Assembly (NCBI RefSeq): GCF_017315725.1
Contig: NZ_JAFLRG010000001.1
Span: 2,790,001-2,854,000 of the forward strand
Direction of reading: 5' to 3'
Length of the DNA: 64,000 nucleotides
DNA from: Trinickia acidisoli
GTDB lineage: Bacteria > Pseudomonadota > Gammaproteobacteria > Burkholderiales > Burkholderiaceae
Position numbers and translations under genes: made by a program. This document shows positions 10,510 through 20,873 of this stretch, piece after piece (positions within the stretch are counted from its first letter, which is position 1; every line of letters begins with the position of its first letter). Under the pieces are notes generated by a model, which did no database searches, was not told the DNA's origin, and saw only the letters and a program-made list of their open reading frames with translations.

Positions 10510-11622
10510 TCACGGCTGCGCGAGCGTCTTTTCGAGTGCGGCGACGAACACCTCGTTCTCCTCGGGCAAGCCGATCGTCACGCGCAGCCATTGCGGCAGC
10601 CCGTAACTGCCGACCGGACGCACGATCACGCCCTGCTTGAGCAGCCCGAGATTGACGCGCGCGCCGGCGCCGTCGTCGTTGCCGACGCGCACGAGCACGA
10701 AATTGCCGAACGAGGGGACGTACTCAAGGCCGAGCTTGTCGAACGCTTGCGTCAGCACGCGATAGCCGGCGGCATTGAGCGCGGCCGTCTTTTCGAGGAA
10801 GGCGGTATCGCCGAGCGCGGCAATCGCGGCGGCCTGCGCCATCGTATTGACGTTGAAAGGCTGGCGCAGCCGGTTCAAGAGATCGGTCAACTCCGGCTGA
10901 GCGATCGCGAAACCGACGCGCAGCCCGGCAAGGCCGAACGCCTTCGAGAACGTGCGCGAGACGACGAGATTCGGATAGCGACGCACCCAGGCGATGGAAT
11001 CGTAGCGATGCTCGGCCGCGAGGTACTCGGTATAGGCCTCGTCGAGCACGACGACGACACGCCGGGGCACTCGCTCGAGCAACGCCTCGAGGGCCGCACC
11101 TTCGATGAACGTACCGGTCGGATTGTTCGGGTTGGCGATGAAGACGAGGCGCGTATCTTCTTCGATCGCCGCGAGCATCGCGTTCAGATCATGGCCGTGC
11201 TCGACGGCAGGCACGACGATCGCGCGCGCGCCGAGCCCTTGCGTCGCCAATGCGTAGACCGCGAACGAGTACTGCGAATAGACGACCGACTGTCCCTTTT
11301 CGACGAATGCATGCGCGGCGATTTCGAGAATATCGTTGCTGCCGTTGCCGAGCGTGATCCACTCGGCCGGCACGCCGTAGCGCGCCGCGAGCGCGGCCTT
11401 GAGTTCGAACGCGTTCGCGTCGGGGTAGCGGCCAAGGTCGGCCGCCGCGCGCACCATCGCGGCCTTGGCCGACTCGGGCATGCCGAGCGGGTTTTCGTTC
11501 GACGCGAGCTTCACGATGCGCGCCTCGTCGAGCCCGAACTCGCGCGCAACCTCCGAGATCGGCTTGCCGGCGACGTACGGGGCGATTTGGCGCACGTAGG
11601 AAGGGCCGTATTGCATTGTCAT
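10510..11622 (-). CDS. hisC: Histidinol-phosphate / aromatic aminotransferase
   Basis: 370 residues, fold-type I PLP aminotransferase. The PLP lysine is in SRTFSKAFGLAGLR, and the HisC-type N terminus QYGPSYVRQIAPYVAGKP is present. The ATG at 11622 is chosen because GGAG sits 6 nt upstream; the frame stays open further 5' without such a site. A second copy of hisC in an aromatic operon often works on phenylpyruvate or hydroxyphenylpyruvate as well, which the pheA-hisC-tyrA order suggests here (inference). Confidence 0.93.
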   Translation of the reverse strand: MTMQYGPSYVRQIAPYVAGKPISEVAREFGLDEARIVKLASNENPLGMPESAKAAMVRAAADLGRYPDANAFELKAALAARYGVPAEWITLGNGSNDILEIAAHAFVEKGQSVVYSQYSFAVYALATQGLGARAIVVPAVEHGHDLNAMLAAIEEDTRLVFIANPNNPTGTFIEGAALEALLERVPRRVVVVLDEAYTEYLAAEHRYDSIAWVRRYPNLVVSRTFSKAFGLAGLRVGFAIAQPELTDLLNRLRQPFNVNTMAQAAAIAALGDTAFLEKTAALNAAGYRVLTQAFDKLGLEYVPSFGNFVLVRVGNDDGAGARVNLGLLKQGVIVRPVGSYGLPQWLRVTIGLPEENEVFVAALEKTLAQP

Positions 11623-11728
11623 GAATATCTCCAAAGCGGACGGTGCGAATTCGTTGGACTCATCGATGCGCGAGCATATCCGTCGCCGACGCTCGTTGAG
11701 ATCGAGTCGATCGCGAGCATGGGCGGCA

Positions 11729-12811
11729 CTAGCGCGCGCGCGGGTACGAGCCGAGGATCTTGAGAAACGCAGCCTTCTTCTCGAGCGCGGCGAGCGCATC
11801 GGCAACCGCCGGGTCCTCGCGATGGCCTTCGACGTCGATATAGAAGTAGTACTCCCAAGTGCCGACGCGCGCCGGACGAGACTCGAAACGCGTCATCGAC
11901 ACGCCGTGCCGCGCAAGCGGCTCGAGCAGCTTGAACACGGCGCCCGGCTCGTTCTTCACCGAAACGATCAACGACGTCTGGTCGTGCCCGCTGCGGCCCG
12001 CCGGCGTGTGGCCGACCATCACGAAACGAGTCCGGTTGTGCGGATCGTCCTGAATCAGCGGATAGGCGGTTCTAAGTCCATAGAACGACGCCGCCCGGTC
12101 GCTCGCGATCGCGGCCACGGTCGGGTCGACGGAGGCCATGCGCGCGGCCTCGGCGTTGCTCGACACGGCTTGCCGCTCGATGTGCGGCATGTGCGTCGCA
12201 AGCCAGCGCTGGCACTGCGCGAGCGCCTGTGCATGAGCGCAAACGCGCGTAATGCCCGTCAGGGCTCCGCTTTGCGTGAGCAGATTGTGCCGAATCGGCA
12301 GCGCAAGCTCGCCGCCGATCAACAGTTGCGACTGCAGCAGCAAATCGAGTGTGCGCGAAACCGCCCCTTCGCTCGAGTTCTCGACCGGCGCAACGCCGAA
12401 TTGGGCGCTCCCCGATTCGACGGAACGAAACACCTCGTCGATGGACAAGCACGGCAACCCCTCGATCGAATGACCGAAGTACTCGTACATGGCCTCTTCG
12501 CTGTAGGTGCCGGCCGGACCGAGATAAGCCGCCGTGACGGTCTGCTCGAGCGAGCGGCTCGCCGCCATGATCTCGCGCCATATCGCGCTGATGTGATCGC
12601 CCGCAAGCGGGCCCGCGCTCATGGCCTGCAGGCGCGAAATGACTTGCTGCTCGCGCTCGGGCCTGAACACGGGCGCGTTGAAATGCTTCTTGACCTCGCC
12701 CACTTCGAGCGCGATCGCGGCGCGCTGATTGAGCAGCGCGATGAGCTGCGCGTCGATCGCATCGATCCGATCGCGCAGCGGCTTCAGCTTTGAGTTGAGT
12801 TCGTCGTCCAT
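11729..12811 (-). CDS. pheA: Chorismate mutase / prephenate dehydratase (P-protein)
   Basis: 360 residues, bifunctional, phenylalanine branch. An N-terminal AroQ-type chorismate mutase helix bundle (about residues 5-90, with LRDRIDAIDAQLIALLNQR) is followed by the dehydratase domain starting at AYLGPAGTYSEEA and a C-terminal ACT domain with the ESRP allosteric motif, so feedback inhibition by Phe is likely. The ATG at 12811 matches the family start; the frame continues to a TTG at 12847 that is less likely. Located between serC and hisC. Confidence 0.96.
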   Translation of the reverse strand: MDDELNSKLKPLRDRIDAIDAQLIALLNQRAAIALEVGEVKKHFNAPVFRPEREQQVISRLQAMSAGPLAGDHISAIWREIMAASRSLEQTVTAAYLGPAGTYSEEAMYEYFGHSIEGLPCLSIDEVFRSVESGSAQFGVAPVENSSEGAVSRTLDLLLQSQLLIGGELALPIRHNLLTQSGALTGITRVCAHAQALAQCQRWLATHMPHIERQAVSSNAEAARMASVDPTVAAIASDRAASFYGLRTAYPLIQDDPHNRTRFVMVGHTPAGRSGHDQTSLIVSVKNEPGAVFKLLEPLARHGVSMTRFESRPARVGTWEYYFYIDVEGHREDPAVADALAALEKKAAFLKILGSYPRAR

Positions 12812-12868
12812 GCGTAAAACGGCCGTATCGAAAACAGGCGGCGTCAAGCGCGCCCTCTCCCACGCGGT

Positions 12869-13951
12869 TTAGGCGCGAGTCCGTTCGAATTCCTTCATGT
12901 ACTCGACAAGCGCTTTGACGCCTTCGAGCGGCACCGCGTTGTAGATCGACGCCCGCATGCCGCCGACGGACTTGTGGCCCTTGAGCTGCATCAGCCCGCG
13001 CGCCTTCGCGCCGGCCAGGAAATCTTCGTTGCGCGATTCGTCGGCGAGGAAGAACGGTACGTTCATCCGCGAACGCGATTCGCGCTCCACTTTGTTGAGA
13101 TAGAAGCTGCTCGCATCGATCGTGTCGTAGAGCAGCTTCGACTTTTCGAGGTTGCGCGCCTCGATTTCCTTCAATCCGCCCTGCCGCTTCAGCCACTTGA
13201 AGACGAGCCCGGCGATGTAGATCGCATACGTGGGCGGCGTGTTGAACATCGAGTTGTTCTCGGCGACGATCCGCCACTCGAATGCGGACGGGCAAATCGC
13301 CAGCGCCCGGTCGAGCAGGTCCTCGCGTACGACGACGATCGTCAAGCCGGCCATGCCGATGTTCTTTTGCGCGCCGCCGTACATGACCCCGTACTTGGCC
13401 ACGTCGAGCGGCCGCGACAGCACGTGCGAGGAGACGTCCGCGACGAGCGGAACATCGCCGAGTTCGGGAATATCGAACGTCTCGACACCGTGAATCGTTT
13501 CGTTCGTGCAAAGATGCACGTAGGCCGGATCGTCGGACAATTGCCATTCGCCGCGCTTGGGTGCGCGCGTGAAGCCGTTTGCCGTCTCGCCGCTGGCCGC
13601 GACGTGCGGCTTGCAGTACTTGGCGGCTTCCTTGAATGTCTTTTGCGACCAGGAGCCCGTGAGGACGAAGTCGGCGACGTCTCGCTTGCCGAGCATGTTC
13701 ATCGGTACGATCGCGTTCTCGCCGAGGCCGCCGCCCTGCAGAAACAAGACCCGATGGCTCGCCGGCGCTTGCAGCAGCTCGCGCAGATCGGTCAGCGCCT
13801 CTTCGTGGATCGACATGAACTCGCGCCCGCGGTGGCTCATCTCCATCACGCTCATGCCGCTGCCATGCCAATCGAGCATTTCGTCGGCCGCTTGACGCAG
13901 TACCTCTTCGGGCAACGCTGCGGGGCCGGCCGAGAAATTGAAGACGCGCAT
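12869..13951 (-). CDS. serC: Phosphoserine aminotransferase
   Basis: 360 residues, PLP enzyme of serine synthesis that also serves pyridoxal phosphate synthesis. The N terminus [18 protein letters not shown] is diagnostic, and the PLP lysine lies in YGGAQKNIG. The ATG at 13951 is preceded by a G-rich ribosome-binding site (GGGGGG about 9 nt upstream). The long hairpin at 14040-14080 lies 90 nt upstream, between this gene and the DUF2059 gene. Confidence 0.96.
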   Translation of the reverse strand: MRVFNFSAGPAALPEEVLRQAADEMLDWHGSGMSVMEMSHRGREFMSIHEEALTDLRELLQAPASHRVLFLQGGGLGENAIVPMNMLGKRDVADFVLTGSWSQKTFKEAAKYCKPHVAASGETANGFTRAPKRGEWQLSDDPAYVHLCTNETIHGVETFDIPELGDVPLVADVSSHVLSRPLDVAKYGVMYGGAQKNIGMAGLTIVVVREDLLDRALAICPSAFEWRIVAENNSMFNTPPTYAIYIAGLVFKWLKRQGGLKEIEARNLEKSKLLYDTIDASSFYLNKVERESRSRMNVPFFLADESRNEDFLAGAKARGLMQLKGHKSVGGMRASIYNAVPLEGVKALVEYMKEFERTRA

Positions 13952-14039
13952 CGTGAGACCCCCCGAGAATGGATAAACGGATGGATGAACGCTAACCGCG
14001 CTCATCGCCGGCGAATACGCCGGGCACGAACCAGAAATA

Positions 14040-14080
14040 GATAATGGCCGTTCGCGCATTCCGCGCAAACGGCCATTATC
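14040..14080. repeat. 18-bp imperfect inverted repeat upstream of serC
   Basis: GATAATGGCCGTT at 14040-14052 pairs with AACGGCCATTATC at 14068-14080; after one mismatch the stem continues with GCGC/GCGC around a 5-nt loop. 17 of 18 positions pair. There is no long T run on either side, so it is not a textbook terminator. It could be a terminator-like or RNA-processing hairpin, or an operator. Confidence 0.75.
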
Positions 14081-14185
14081 GCACCGCCGATCGAAAACCG
14101 CTCGCGCAGGCCCGGCGCACGGGCACCACGGCGCGGTGCCGCCGGACCAGCCCGAACGAGCCGGTCTGCGCGGACTGGGTACGGC

Positions 14186-14791
14186 TTACTTGCCGGGCTT
14201 GACCGCGGCGACTTCCTTGTCGGCTTGTGCGCGCGTGGCCTGGATCGACTGCGGCATGTACTTCTGCATCAAGCCGCCGACGACATCACGGCCAACCTGG
14301 TCTTGCACTTGAATGAACTTACGACCCGTCGGGCTCTTGTAGAACGTCGTCAGGTCCTTGATTTCCTGCGTCGAGTAGTACTTCGCGTAAGCGTCGTACT
14401 GCGCTTGCATCGCATCTTGGCGGAAGGAGTCCGTCGCGAACACTTGACCTGCCGAATCCACGAGCTTGGGCACCGCGTTCTTTTGCAGCGCCGGCACGGC
14501 CGCTTGCTTTTGCTTGTCGTTCAGCGTCTTGTTCTCCGAAAGCGCTTCCGACAGGATTTCCGGCACGTACTGCTTCGCTTGCATCTGAGCGCTGTTGCCG
14601 ATCGCACCGACGAGCTTTTGCGCGTCGATCGCCTCGAGCAGATCCTTGATCGCAGCTTGCTTGGCCGCATCGACCGGCGCGGCGGCAGCGGCGGACGGAG
14701 CAGCCGCCGTTTGACTCTGGAGCGCCTGCGCCATCGCGAAAGTCGGCACGAAAGCAGCCAGCAGCATCCATTGCGTGAATCGTCGTTGCAT
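14186..14791 (-). CDS. Exported DUF2059 domain protein
   Basis: 201 residues with a Sec signal peptide (hydrophobic WMLLAAFVPTFAMA, predicted cleavage after AMA near residue 21). The mature part is helical, with the DUF2059 pattern of FYKSPTGRKF near the C terminus. Function unknown. Three start codons sit in tandem (GTG 14797, ATG 14794, ATG 14791). AGGGAG ends 5 nt before the last, so 14791 is chosen. It lies between gyrA and serC on the same strand. Confidence 0.88.
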   Translation of the reverse strand: MQRRFTQWMLLAAFVPTFAMAQALQSQTAAAPSAAAAAPVDAAKQAAIKDLLEAIDAQKLVGAIGNSAQMQAKQYVPEILSEALSENKTLNDKQKQAAVPALQKNAVPKLVDSAGQVFATDSFRQDAMQAQYDAYAKYYSTQEIKDLTTFYKSPTGRKFIQVQDQVGRDVVGGLMQKYMPQSIQATRAQADKEVAAVKPGK

Positions 14792-14976
14792 CATCACTCC
14801 CTGTAAAAAATGAATCGTTCGCGCGCGAAGCCGTTCGGCCCGGCTCGCGCCCCGCCGTCGTCAGCCGCGACGGGCACGCTTGGCCTATGCCGCGATCGCT
14901 CGCGCGCTTCGTTGTCTTTCCTCAAACCCAGGACAGAGCGGCACCACTTCGATATGGTCAACCGCTCTCGCACCGA

Positions 14977-17610
14977 CTACTGCGCGTCGTCCTCGCCCGC
15001 TTCGTCATCGGCTACCGCGCCGTCGACTTCGACGTCGACATCGACATCGGGATCGGCTTCCGCGATTTGCTGCAGGCCCGAGAGCTTCGTACCTTCGTCA
15101 AGGCTGATGAGTGTAACACCCTGCGTCGCCCGGCCCATCTCACGAATCTCGGAAACACGCGTGCGAATGAGCACGCCCGTCGTCGTGATCAGCATGATTT
15201 GATCTTCCGTGTCCACGAGCGTTGCGGCCACCACTCTGCCGTTGCGCTCGGACGTCTGGATCGCGATCATACCCTTCGTGCCGCGCCCGTGCCGCGTGTA
15301 TTCGGTGATCGGCGTACGCTTGCCGTAGCCGTTCTCGGTGGCCGTCAGCACCGACTGCGTCTCGCTGCCGGCAACCAGCATGGCAATGACCTGCTGCCCC
15401 TCGTCGAGCTGCATGCCGCGCACGCCGCGCGCCTCGCGGCCCATCGGGCGGACGTCGTTCTCGTCGAAGCGAACGGCCTTGCCCGCATCGGAGAACAGCA
15501 TGACATCGTGCTGTCCATCGGTGATGGCTGCGCCGATCAGGTAATCGCCATCGTCGAGACCGACGGCAATGATACCTTTGCGCAACGGCCTGCTGAAAGC
15601 CTCCAGCGGCGTCTTCTTGACGGTGCCGAGCGCGGTGCCCATGAAGACGAACTTATCGGCCGAGAACTCCTTCACCGGCAGGACGACGTTGATCTTCTCG
15701 CCTTCCTGCAGCGGGAACATATTGACGATGGGGCGGCCGCGCGAGTTCCGCGAGCCTTGCGGCACCTCGTACACCTTGACCCAGTAAACGCGGCCGCGGT
15801 TCGAGAAGCAGAGGATGTGGTCGTGCGTGTTCGCGATGAACAGCGTGTCGATCCAATCGTCCTCTTTCATCTGCGTGGCCTGCTTGCCGCGCCCGCCGCG
15901 CTTTTGCGCACGATATTCGGAAAGCGGCTGCGACTTCACGTAGCCCGTGTGAGACATCGTCACGACCATGTCCTGCGGCGTGATCAGATCCTCGGTATTG
16001 AGCTCCGTGGCGTTCAACTCGATCTTCGAGCGGCGCGCGTCGCCGAACTCGGTCTTCACGGCCGTGAGTTCGTCGCCGATGACGGCCGTGATGCGCTCCG
16101 GCCGCGCGAGGATGTCGAGCAAATCGGCGATCTGAGCCATGACTTCGCGGTATTCGCCGATGATTTTGTCTTGCTCGAGGCCCGTCAGGCGCTGCAGGCG
16201 CATTTGCAGGATTTCCTGCGCCTGCGTGTCGGACAGCTTGTAGAGGCCGTCGCCCTGCATGCCGAACGCGGGGTTGAGGCCCTCGGGGCGGTAGGCTTCG
16301 CGGCCGCCGGCCGAAGCGTTCTCGGCTTCGGCGCGGGCCAGCATTTCGCGCACGAGCGACGAATCCCACGCGCGCGCCATCAAGTCCTGCTTGGCGATCG
16401 GCGGTGTCGGCGCGGCCTTGATGATGGCGATGAAGTCGTCGATGTTCGCCAGCGCGACGGCGAGGCCCTCGAGCACGTGACCGCGTTCGCGCGCTTTACG
16501 CAATTCGTACACGGTGCGCCGCGTCAGCACTTCCCGGCGATGCGAGAGGAACGCGTCGAGCATCTCCTTCAGATTCAGGAGCTTGGGCTGGCCGTCGACG
16601 AGCGCGACCATGTTCATGCCGAACGTGTCCTGCAGTTGCGTCGCCTTGTAAAGATTGTTCAGCACGACCTCGGGCACTTCGCCGCGCTTGAGCTCGATGA
16701 CGACGCGCATCCCGCTCTTGTCCGACTCGTCGCGAATGTCGGAGATGCCCTCGAGCTTCTTCTCGTTGACGAGCTCCGCAATGCGCTCGAGCAGCGAGCG
16801 CTTGTTCACCTGGTACGGCAATTCATCGACGATGATCGCCATGCGCTGGCCGCGATCGATCTCCTCGAAGTGCGTGGCCGCGCGCATGACGACGCGGCCG
16901 CGCCCCGTGCGATAGCCGTCGCGCACGCCGGCGACGCCGTAGATGATGCCGGCCGTCGGGAAATCGGGCGCGGGAATGATTTCGATCAGTTCGTCGATGC
17001 TCGCCTGCGGATTCTTCAGCAGATGATGGCAGGCATCGACCACTTCGTTCAGGTTGTGCGGCGGGATGTTCGTCGCCATCCCGACGGCGATGCCCGAGGA
17101 GCCATTGATCAGCAGATTCGGGATGCGCGCCGGCAGAATCAGCGGCTCGCTTTCGCTGCCGTCGTAGTTCGGCCCGAAATCGACGGTTTCCTTGTCGATG
17201 TCGGCCAGCAATTCGTGGCCGATCTTCGCCATGCGGATTTCGGTGTACCGCATGGCCGCGGCGTTGTCGCCGTCGATCGAGCCGAAGTTGCCCTGGCCGT
17301 CGACGAGCATGTAGCGCAGCGAGAAATCCTGCGCCATGCGCACGATCGTGTCATAGACCGCGGTGTCGCCGTGCGGATGGTATTTACCGATGACATCGCC
17401 GACGATACGCGCCGACTTCTTATAGGCGCGGTTCCAGTCGTTGTTCAGTTCGTGCATCGCGTAGAGCACGCGGCGGTGGACCGGCTTCAGGCCATCGCGG
17501 ACATCGGGGAGCGCCCGCCCCACGATCACGCTCATCGCGTAATCGAGATACGAACGGCGCATTTCCTCCTCGAGGGAGATCGGCAGAGTCTCTTTGGCGA
17601 ATTGATCCAT
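14977..17610 (-). CDS. gyrA: DNA gyrase subunit A
   Basis: 877 residues; type II topoisomerase breakage-reunion subunit. Catalytic Tyr122 is in [11 protein letters not shown]. The quinolone-resistance determining region reads HGDTAVYD with Thr83 and Asp87, the usual susceptible-type residues of Burkholderia. The C-terminal beta-pinwheel contains the GyrA box (QKRGGRGKQ), and the tail is acidic ([21 protein letters not shown]). The ATG at 17610 matches the conserved [10 protein letters not shown] start; the frame is open upstream without a family match. Confidence 0.98.
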   Translation of the reverse strand: MDQFAKETLPISLEEEMRRSYLDYAMSVIVGRALPDVRDGLKPVHRRVLYAMHELNNDWNRAYKKSARIVGDVIGKYHPHGDTAVYDTIVRMAQDFSLRYMLVDGQGNFGSIDGDNAAAMRYTEIRMAKIGHELLADIDKETVDFGPNYDGSESEPLILPARIPNLLINGSSGIAVGMATNIPPHNLNEVVDACHHLLKNPQASIDELIEIIPAPDFPTAGIIYGVAGVRDGYRTGRGRVVMRAATHFEEIDRGQRMAIIVDELPYQVNKRSLLERIAELVNEKKLEGISDIRDESDKSGMRVVIELKRGEVPEVVLNNLYKATQLQDTFGMNMVALVDGQPKLLNLKEMLDAFLSHRREVLTRRTVYELRKARERGHVLEGLAVALANIDDFIAIIKAAPTPPIAKQDLMARAWDSSLVREMLARAEAENASAGGREAYRPEGLNPAFGMQGDGLYKLSDTQAQEILQMRLQRLTGLEQDKIIGEYREVMAQIADLLDILARPERITAVIGDELTAVKTEFGDARRSKIELNATELNTEDLITPQDMVVTMSHTGYVKSQPLSEYRAQKRGGRGKQATQMKEDDWIDTLFIANTHDHILCFSNRGRVYWVKVYEVPQGSRNSRGRPIVNMFPLQEGEKINVVLPVKEFSADKFVFMGTALGTVKKTPLEAFSRPLRKGIIAVGLDDGDYLIGAAITDGQHDVMLFSDAGKAVRFDENDVRPMGREARGVRGMQLDEGQQVIAMLVAGSETQSVLTATENGYGKRTPITEYTRHGRGTKGMIAIQTSERNGRVVAATLVDTEDQIMLITTTGVLIRTRVSEIREMGRATQGVTLISLDEGTKLSGLQQIAEADPDVDVDVEVDGAVADDEAGEDDAQ

Positions 17611-18111
17611 TATCGGTATCTTTATCGGGCGCGAACGGAACGAAAACGAAGCGGACCGCCCACTCCCGTTGGCCCGGCAGGAGGCGCCGGGCATCACGCG
17701 ATTCTAACATGCCCGCCATCCGCGCCCGACACCCCCGGCACGTACTCCCCCACGTGCGCGCGCCGCAGCCGCTGTGACACCTTGGATTCTTGCCGCCACA
17801 GAAAGCGATTCTTTCAGATGCGCTGGCACGCATCCTGCGACCGGCGATCGCCCCGAAAAGCCCGCCGGACGCCCCTGTTGCTGAAGCACCACATTCGAAA
17901 CGAGCGGTAACAGGTGGTAGGATTTTTTTTTCGTAAGAAGGGAACGATATGGCAAAATGCCAACGCACTTGGTTAGACGCTGCTCGAAGTGTCCACAGGG
18001 TACCGCGTTTTTTGTGCCGCACCAATGTTATACTTCGAGCAATGTATGACTTGTCTTCGTCATCCAAGCTCGCAGTAAACCTGCGGTAATCTCAATTTCG
18101 AGAGGAGAAAT
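17611..18111. other. Divergent intergenic region between gyrA and the OmpA-family gene
   Basis: 501 nt between two divergently transcribed genes. No protein gene is supported. It contains the extended -10 promoter of the ompA-like gene (18026-18034) and a 9-bp inverted repeat GCTCGAAGT / ACTTCGAGC at 17982-17990 and 18032-18040. A small GGCA-AAA-TGCC dyad lies at 17951-17961. The gyrA promoter must also lie here but was not pinpointed. Confidence 0.6.
18026..18034 (+). promoter_or_regulatory. Extended -10 promoter of the OmpA-family gene
   Basis: TGTTATACT: a TGn extension followed by TATACT (5 of 6 to TATAAT). No good -35 at 16-18 bp, which the extended -10 can offset. A start near 18041 gives a leader of about 70 nt. 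The right arm of a 9-bp inverted repeat overlaps the end of the hexamer. Confidence 0.55.
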
Positions 18112-18765
18112 ATGAATAAATTTTCAAAGCTCGCGTGCATTGCAGCTACCGCAGTCATGGCTGCATCCGCATCGGCACAGTCGGTGCCGGCGTCGCGACA
18201 AGCTACGAACGACAACTGGGTGAACGGCACCGGCGAATACGTGTGGATGAACGGCACGAACGAGCTTTGCTGGCGCGATGCGTTCTGGACGCCGGCCACG
18301 GCCAACGCCAAGTGTGACGGCGCGCTCGTCGCGCAAGCCCCGACGCCGCCGGCTCCGGTCGCTCCGGTCGCTCCGCAGGTCACGAGCCAAAAGGTAACGT
18401 ACAGCGCCGACACGCTGTTCGACTTCGACAAGGCTACGCTGAAGCCGGCTGGCCGCGAAGCGCTCGACGGCCTCGCCGCCAAGCTCGAAGGCATGAACCT
18501 CGAAGTTGCCGTTGCGACGGGCTACACGGACAAGATCGGTTCGGACAAGTACAACGACCGTCTGTCGCTGCGTCGTGCGCAAGCTGTCAAGGCTTACCTG
18601 GTCAGCAAGGGCGTGCCTGCCAGCAAGATCTACACGGAAGGCAAGGGCAAGCGCAACCCGGTCAAGACGGACTGCGCGCAGAAGAACCGCAAGGCGCTCA
18701 TCGCGTGCCTGGCACCGAACCGCCGCGTGGAAGTCGAAGTCGTCGGTACGCAGCAACAGCAGTAA
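18112..18765 (+). CDS. ompA: OmpA-family outer membrane protein
   Basis: 217 residues. The Sec signal peptide ends at ASA near residue 22. A short region with GEYVWMNGTNELCWRD and a Pro/Ala linker follow, then a C-terminal OmpA-like peptidoglycan-binding domain (about residues 95-212) with FDKATLKPAGREALD and the final NRRVEVEV. The eight-stranded barrel of enterobacterial OmpA is absent; this is the short Burkholderia OmpA form tethering the outer membrane to peptidoglycan. A strong GAGGAG site lies 6 nt before the ATG. A strong terminator follows, so it is monocistronic. Confidence 0.9.
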   Translation: MNKFSKLACIAATAVMAASASAQSVPASRQATNDNWVNGTGEYVWMNGTNELCWRDAFWTPATANAKCDGALVAQAPTPPAPVAPVAPQVTSQKVTYSADTLFDFDKATLKPAGREALDGLAAKLEGMNLEVAVATGYTDKIGSDKYNDRLSLRRAQAVKAYLVSKGVPASKIYTEGKGKRNPVKTDCAQKNRKALIACLAPNRRVEVEVVGTQQQQ

Positions 18766-18784
18766 GCTGCCCCTCGGCATCGCG

Positions 18785-18812
18785 AAAAACCCCGCTTCGG
18801 CGGGGTTTTTTT
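18785..18812 (+). terminator. Rho-independent terminator after the OmpA-family gene
   Basis: AAAAACCCCGC-TTCG-GCGGGGTTTTTTT: a perfect GC-rich stem with a TTCG tetraloop and a seven-T tail, 19 nt after the stop codon. Confidence 0.93.
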
Positions 18813-18918
18813 CTGCCTGCGCCCGCGCGGCCGTCACGTCGGTCGGAGCGGCTTTTGCCGCAGCGCGCAACCCCGTTATACTCAGCCTAATCCCGGCCTC
18901 TCCACCCTTTGCAACGTT

Positions 18919-19617
18919 ATGACGAATGCCGATCCCCACGAGCTACGGAAATTTAGCGACCTTGCGCATCGCTGGTGGGATCCGAATGCCGAATTCAAAC
19001 CGCTGCATGAGCTGAACCCCATTCGCCTCGGCTGGATCGACGCTCATGCCCACTTGCCGGGCAAACGCGTGCTCGACATCGGCTGCGGCGGTGGCATCTT
19101 GTCCGAATCGATGGCCAGCCTCGGCGCTCAAGTGAAAGGCATCGATCTGTCGAATCAGGCGCTCGGCGTGGCCGATCTGCACAGCCTCGAAAGCGGCATC
19201 ACGGTCGAATACGAGGAAATCGCGGCCGAAGCGCTTGCCGCGCGCGAGCCCGGCAGCTACGACGCCGTCACCTGCATGGAAATGCTCGAGCACGTGCCCG
19301 ATCCTGCAGCGATCGTCAAAGCCTGCGCCACGCTCGTCAAACCGGGCGGCTGGGTGTTCTTTTCGACGCTCAATCGAAACGTGAAGTCGTATCTGCTCGC
19401 GGTTATCGGCGCCGAATACATCGCCCAGATGCTGCCCAAGGGCACACACGACTACGCACGCTTCATCCGCCCCTCGGAACTCGCCGCGTTCGCGCGCGAG
19501 GCTAGCCTGCGGGCGGTCGAAGTCAAGGGCATCACGTACCGTCCGCTCGGCAAGCATTTCGCCCTCTCCGACGATACGAGCGTCAACTATCTGTTCGCAT
19601 GCCGCCGCGACGGCTGA
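18919..19617 (+). CDS. ubiG: Ubiquinone biosynthesis O-methyltransferase
   Basis: 232 residues; SAM-dependent methyltransferase for both O-methylations of the ubiquinone ring. Seen: the [12 protein letters not shown]-terminal segment and SAM motif [13 protein letters not shown] at about residues 50-62, both typical of UbiG. Directly followed by gph (20-nt gap), a common pairing in Burkholderiales. Confidence 0.95.
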   Translation: MTNADPHELRKFSDLAHRWWDPNAEFKPLHELNPIRLGWIDAHAHLPGKRVLDIGCGGGILSESMASLGAQVKGIDLSNQALGVADLHSLESGITVEYEEIAAEALAAREPGSYDAVTCMEMLEHVPDPAAIVKACATLVKPGGWVFFSTLNRNVKSYLLAVIGAEYIAQMLPKGTHDYARFIRPSELAAFAREASLRAVEVKGITYRPLGKHFALSDDTSVNYLFACRRDG

Positions 19618-19637
19618 ATGGCACCGCCTCTAGAATC

Positions 19638-20351
19638 ATGAGCCAACCTATCTCGCAACCCGCGCGGCACGACGGCGCGCCGCAGCTCGCGCGATGCCGC
19701 GCCGCCCTGTTCGACCTCGACGGCACGCTCGCGGATACGGCGCCCGACCTTGTCGCCGCCGTCAATAAGATGCGCCGCGACCGCGGGCTCGAACGCGTCC
19801 CGATCGAGCAGTTGCGCCCGCTGGCATCGGCCGGCGCACGCGGCCTGATCGGCGGCGCCTTCGGCCTCGGGCCGGACGATCACGATTACGCCTCGATGCG
19901 CGAGGAGTTCCTCGCCAATTACGAAGCCGACTTGTGCATCGAAACGACGCTGTTCCCCGGTATCGCGCAATTGCTCGATGCGCTCGATGCACACGGCATC
20001 CCCTGGGGTATCGTCACGAACAAGGTCGGCCGTCTCACGATGCCGCTCGTCGAGCAACTCGGGCTAGCGGCACGCGCCGGCTGCGTGGTGAGCGGCGACA
20101 CGACACCGCACTCGAAGCCGCATCCTGCCCCGCTGCTGCATGCCGCCGCGGCGCTCGCGCTGCCGCCGGAGAAAATCGTCTACATCGGTGATGATTTACG
20201 CGATGTCCAAGCGGGTTTCGCGGCCGGGATGGCCACCGTCGCCGCCGCCTACGGCTATTGCGGCAACGATTTGCCGCCCGCCATGTGGCACGCGCAGCAC
20301 ATCGTCGACTCGCCGCTGCAGCTCCAACATCTGCTCGGCGCCCTGAACTGA
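19638..20351 (+). CDS. gph: Phosphoglycolate phosphatase
   Basis: 237 residues, HAD superfamily subfamily IA. Nucleophile motif FDLDGTLADTAPDL at about residues 20-33, motif III Lys in the SKPHP segment, and motif IV as YIGDDLRDV. It removes 2-phosphoglycolate produced during repair of 3'-phosphoglycolate DNA ends. The ATG at 19638 avoids overlap with ubiG; an in-frame ATG at 19599 would overlap the ubiG stop and is less likely. Confidence 0.92.
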   Translation: MSQPISQPARHDGAPQLARCRAALFDLDGTLADTAPDLVAAVNKMRRDRGLERVPIEQLRPLASAGARGLIGGAFGLGPDDHDYASMREEFLANYEADLCIETTLFPGIAQLLDALDAHGIPWGIVTNKVGRLTMPLVEQLGLAARAGCVVSGDTTPHSKPHPAPLLHAAAALALPPEKIVYIGDDLRDVQAGFAAGMATVAAAYGYCGNDLPPAMWHAQHIVDSPLQLQHLLGALN

Positions 20352-20457
20352 CGGCGCGCGAGCGCCACAGCGGCGGCCGCCGGCTTTAATGCGTATGGGG
20401 TTCGTATGGGCGGCGCTCCGCTTCAATACCCAGCGAAGCGCACCGTCTTGCGTTCTG

Positions 20458-20466
20458 TGGGATAAT
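20458..20466 (+). promoter_or_regulatory. Extended -10 promoter of ssrA
   Basis: TGGGATAAT: TGn followed by GATAAT (5 of 6). Expected transcription start is near 20473, a few nucleotides before the mature tmRNA 5' end at 20482, consistent with RNase P trimming a short leader. No matching -35 box was found. Confidence 0.55.
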
Positions 20467-20481
20467 GAAAGCTTGCACACA

Positions 20482-20838
20482 GGGGCCGACCTGGTTTCGA
20501 CGTGGGTAATGAAGCAGTTCAGGGCATACCGAGGACCCGTCACCTCGTAAATCAATGGGACTTAAGTAACTGCGAACGACAACACTTTCGCATTGGCGGC
20601 TTAACCCCGCCAACCTCGCACTAGCTCGCTGACGGGCTAGGGTCGCAAGACTAGCGAGGTCATTCACGTCAGATAATCCTCGATGGTGTCACGACATCGG
20701 GGCCGAAAATTGAGTGACTCGCCGTAACGAAGCGTGTTCGTCCGCGTCGGTGCGGTTAAATCAAATGACTGAACTAAGTATGTAGAACTGGCTGTGGACT
20801 ATTTGCGGACGCGGGTTCGATTCCCGCCGGCTCCACCA
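20482..20838 (+). ncRNA. ssrA: Transfer-messenger RNA
   Basis: One-piece tmRNA. The 5' GGGGCCG pairs with CGGCTCC before the encoded 3' ACCA, forming the tRNA-like acceptor; the T-arm GGTTCGATTCC is present near the 3' end. The tag frame begins with the resume codon GCG at 20572 and reads ANDNTFALAA before a TAA ending at 20604, the ALAA ending being the usual degradation signal. It rescues stalled ribosomes with SmpB (gene not in the window). No integrated element follows its 3' end. Confidence 0.97.
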
Positions 20839-20873
20839 ACACTTGTTGCCTTCGATGCCCTCGAGGTCAGCCC

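Noticed and set aside
14887..17910. 1007-codon open frame antisense to gyrA
   Set aside because: It mirrors gyrA codons exactly, has no ribosome-binding site, and its protein is Arg/His-rich low complexity, as expected from a high-GC antisense frame.
20815..20838. tmRNA 3' end as an integration site for a mobile element
   Set aside because: No integrase, no second copy of the 3' end and no foreign genes follow; the next feature is the ssrA terminator.
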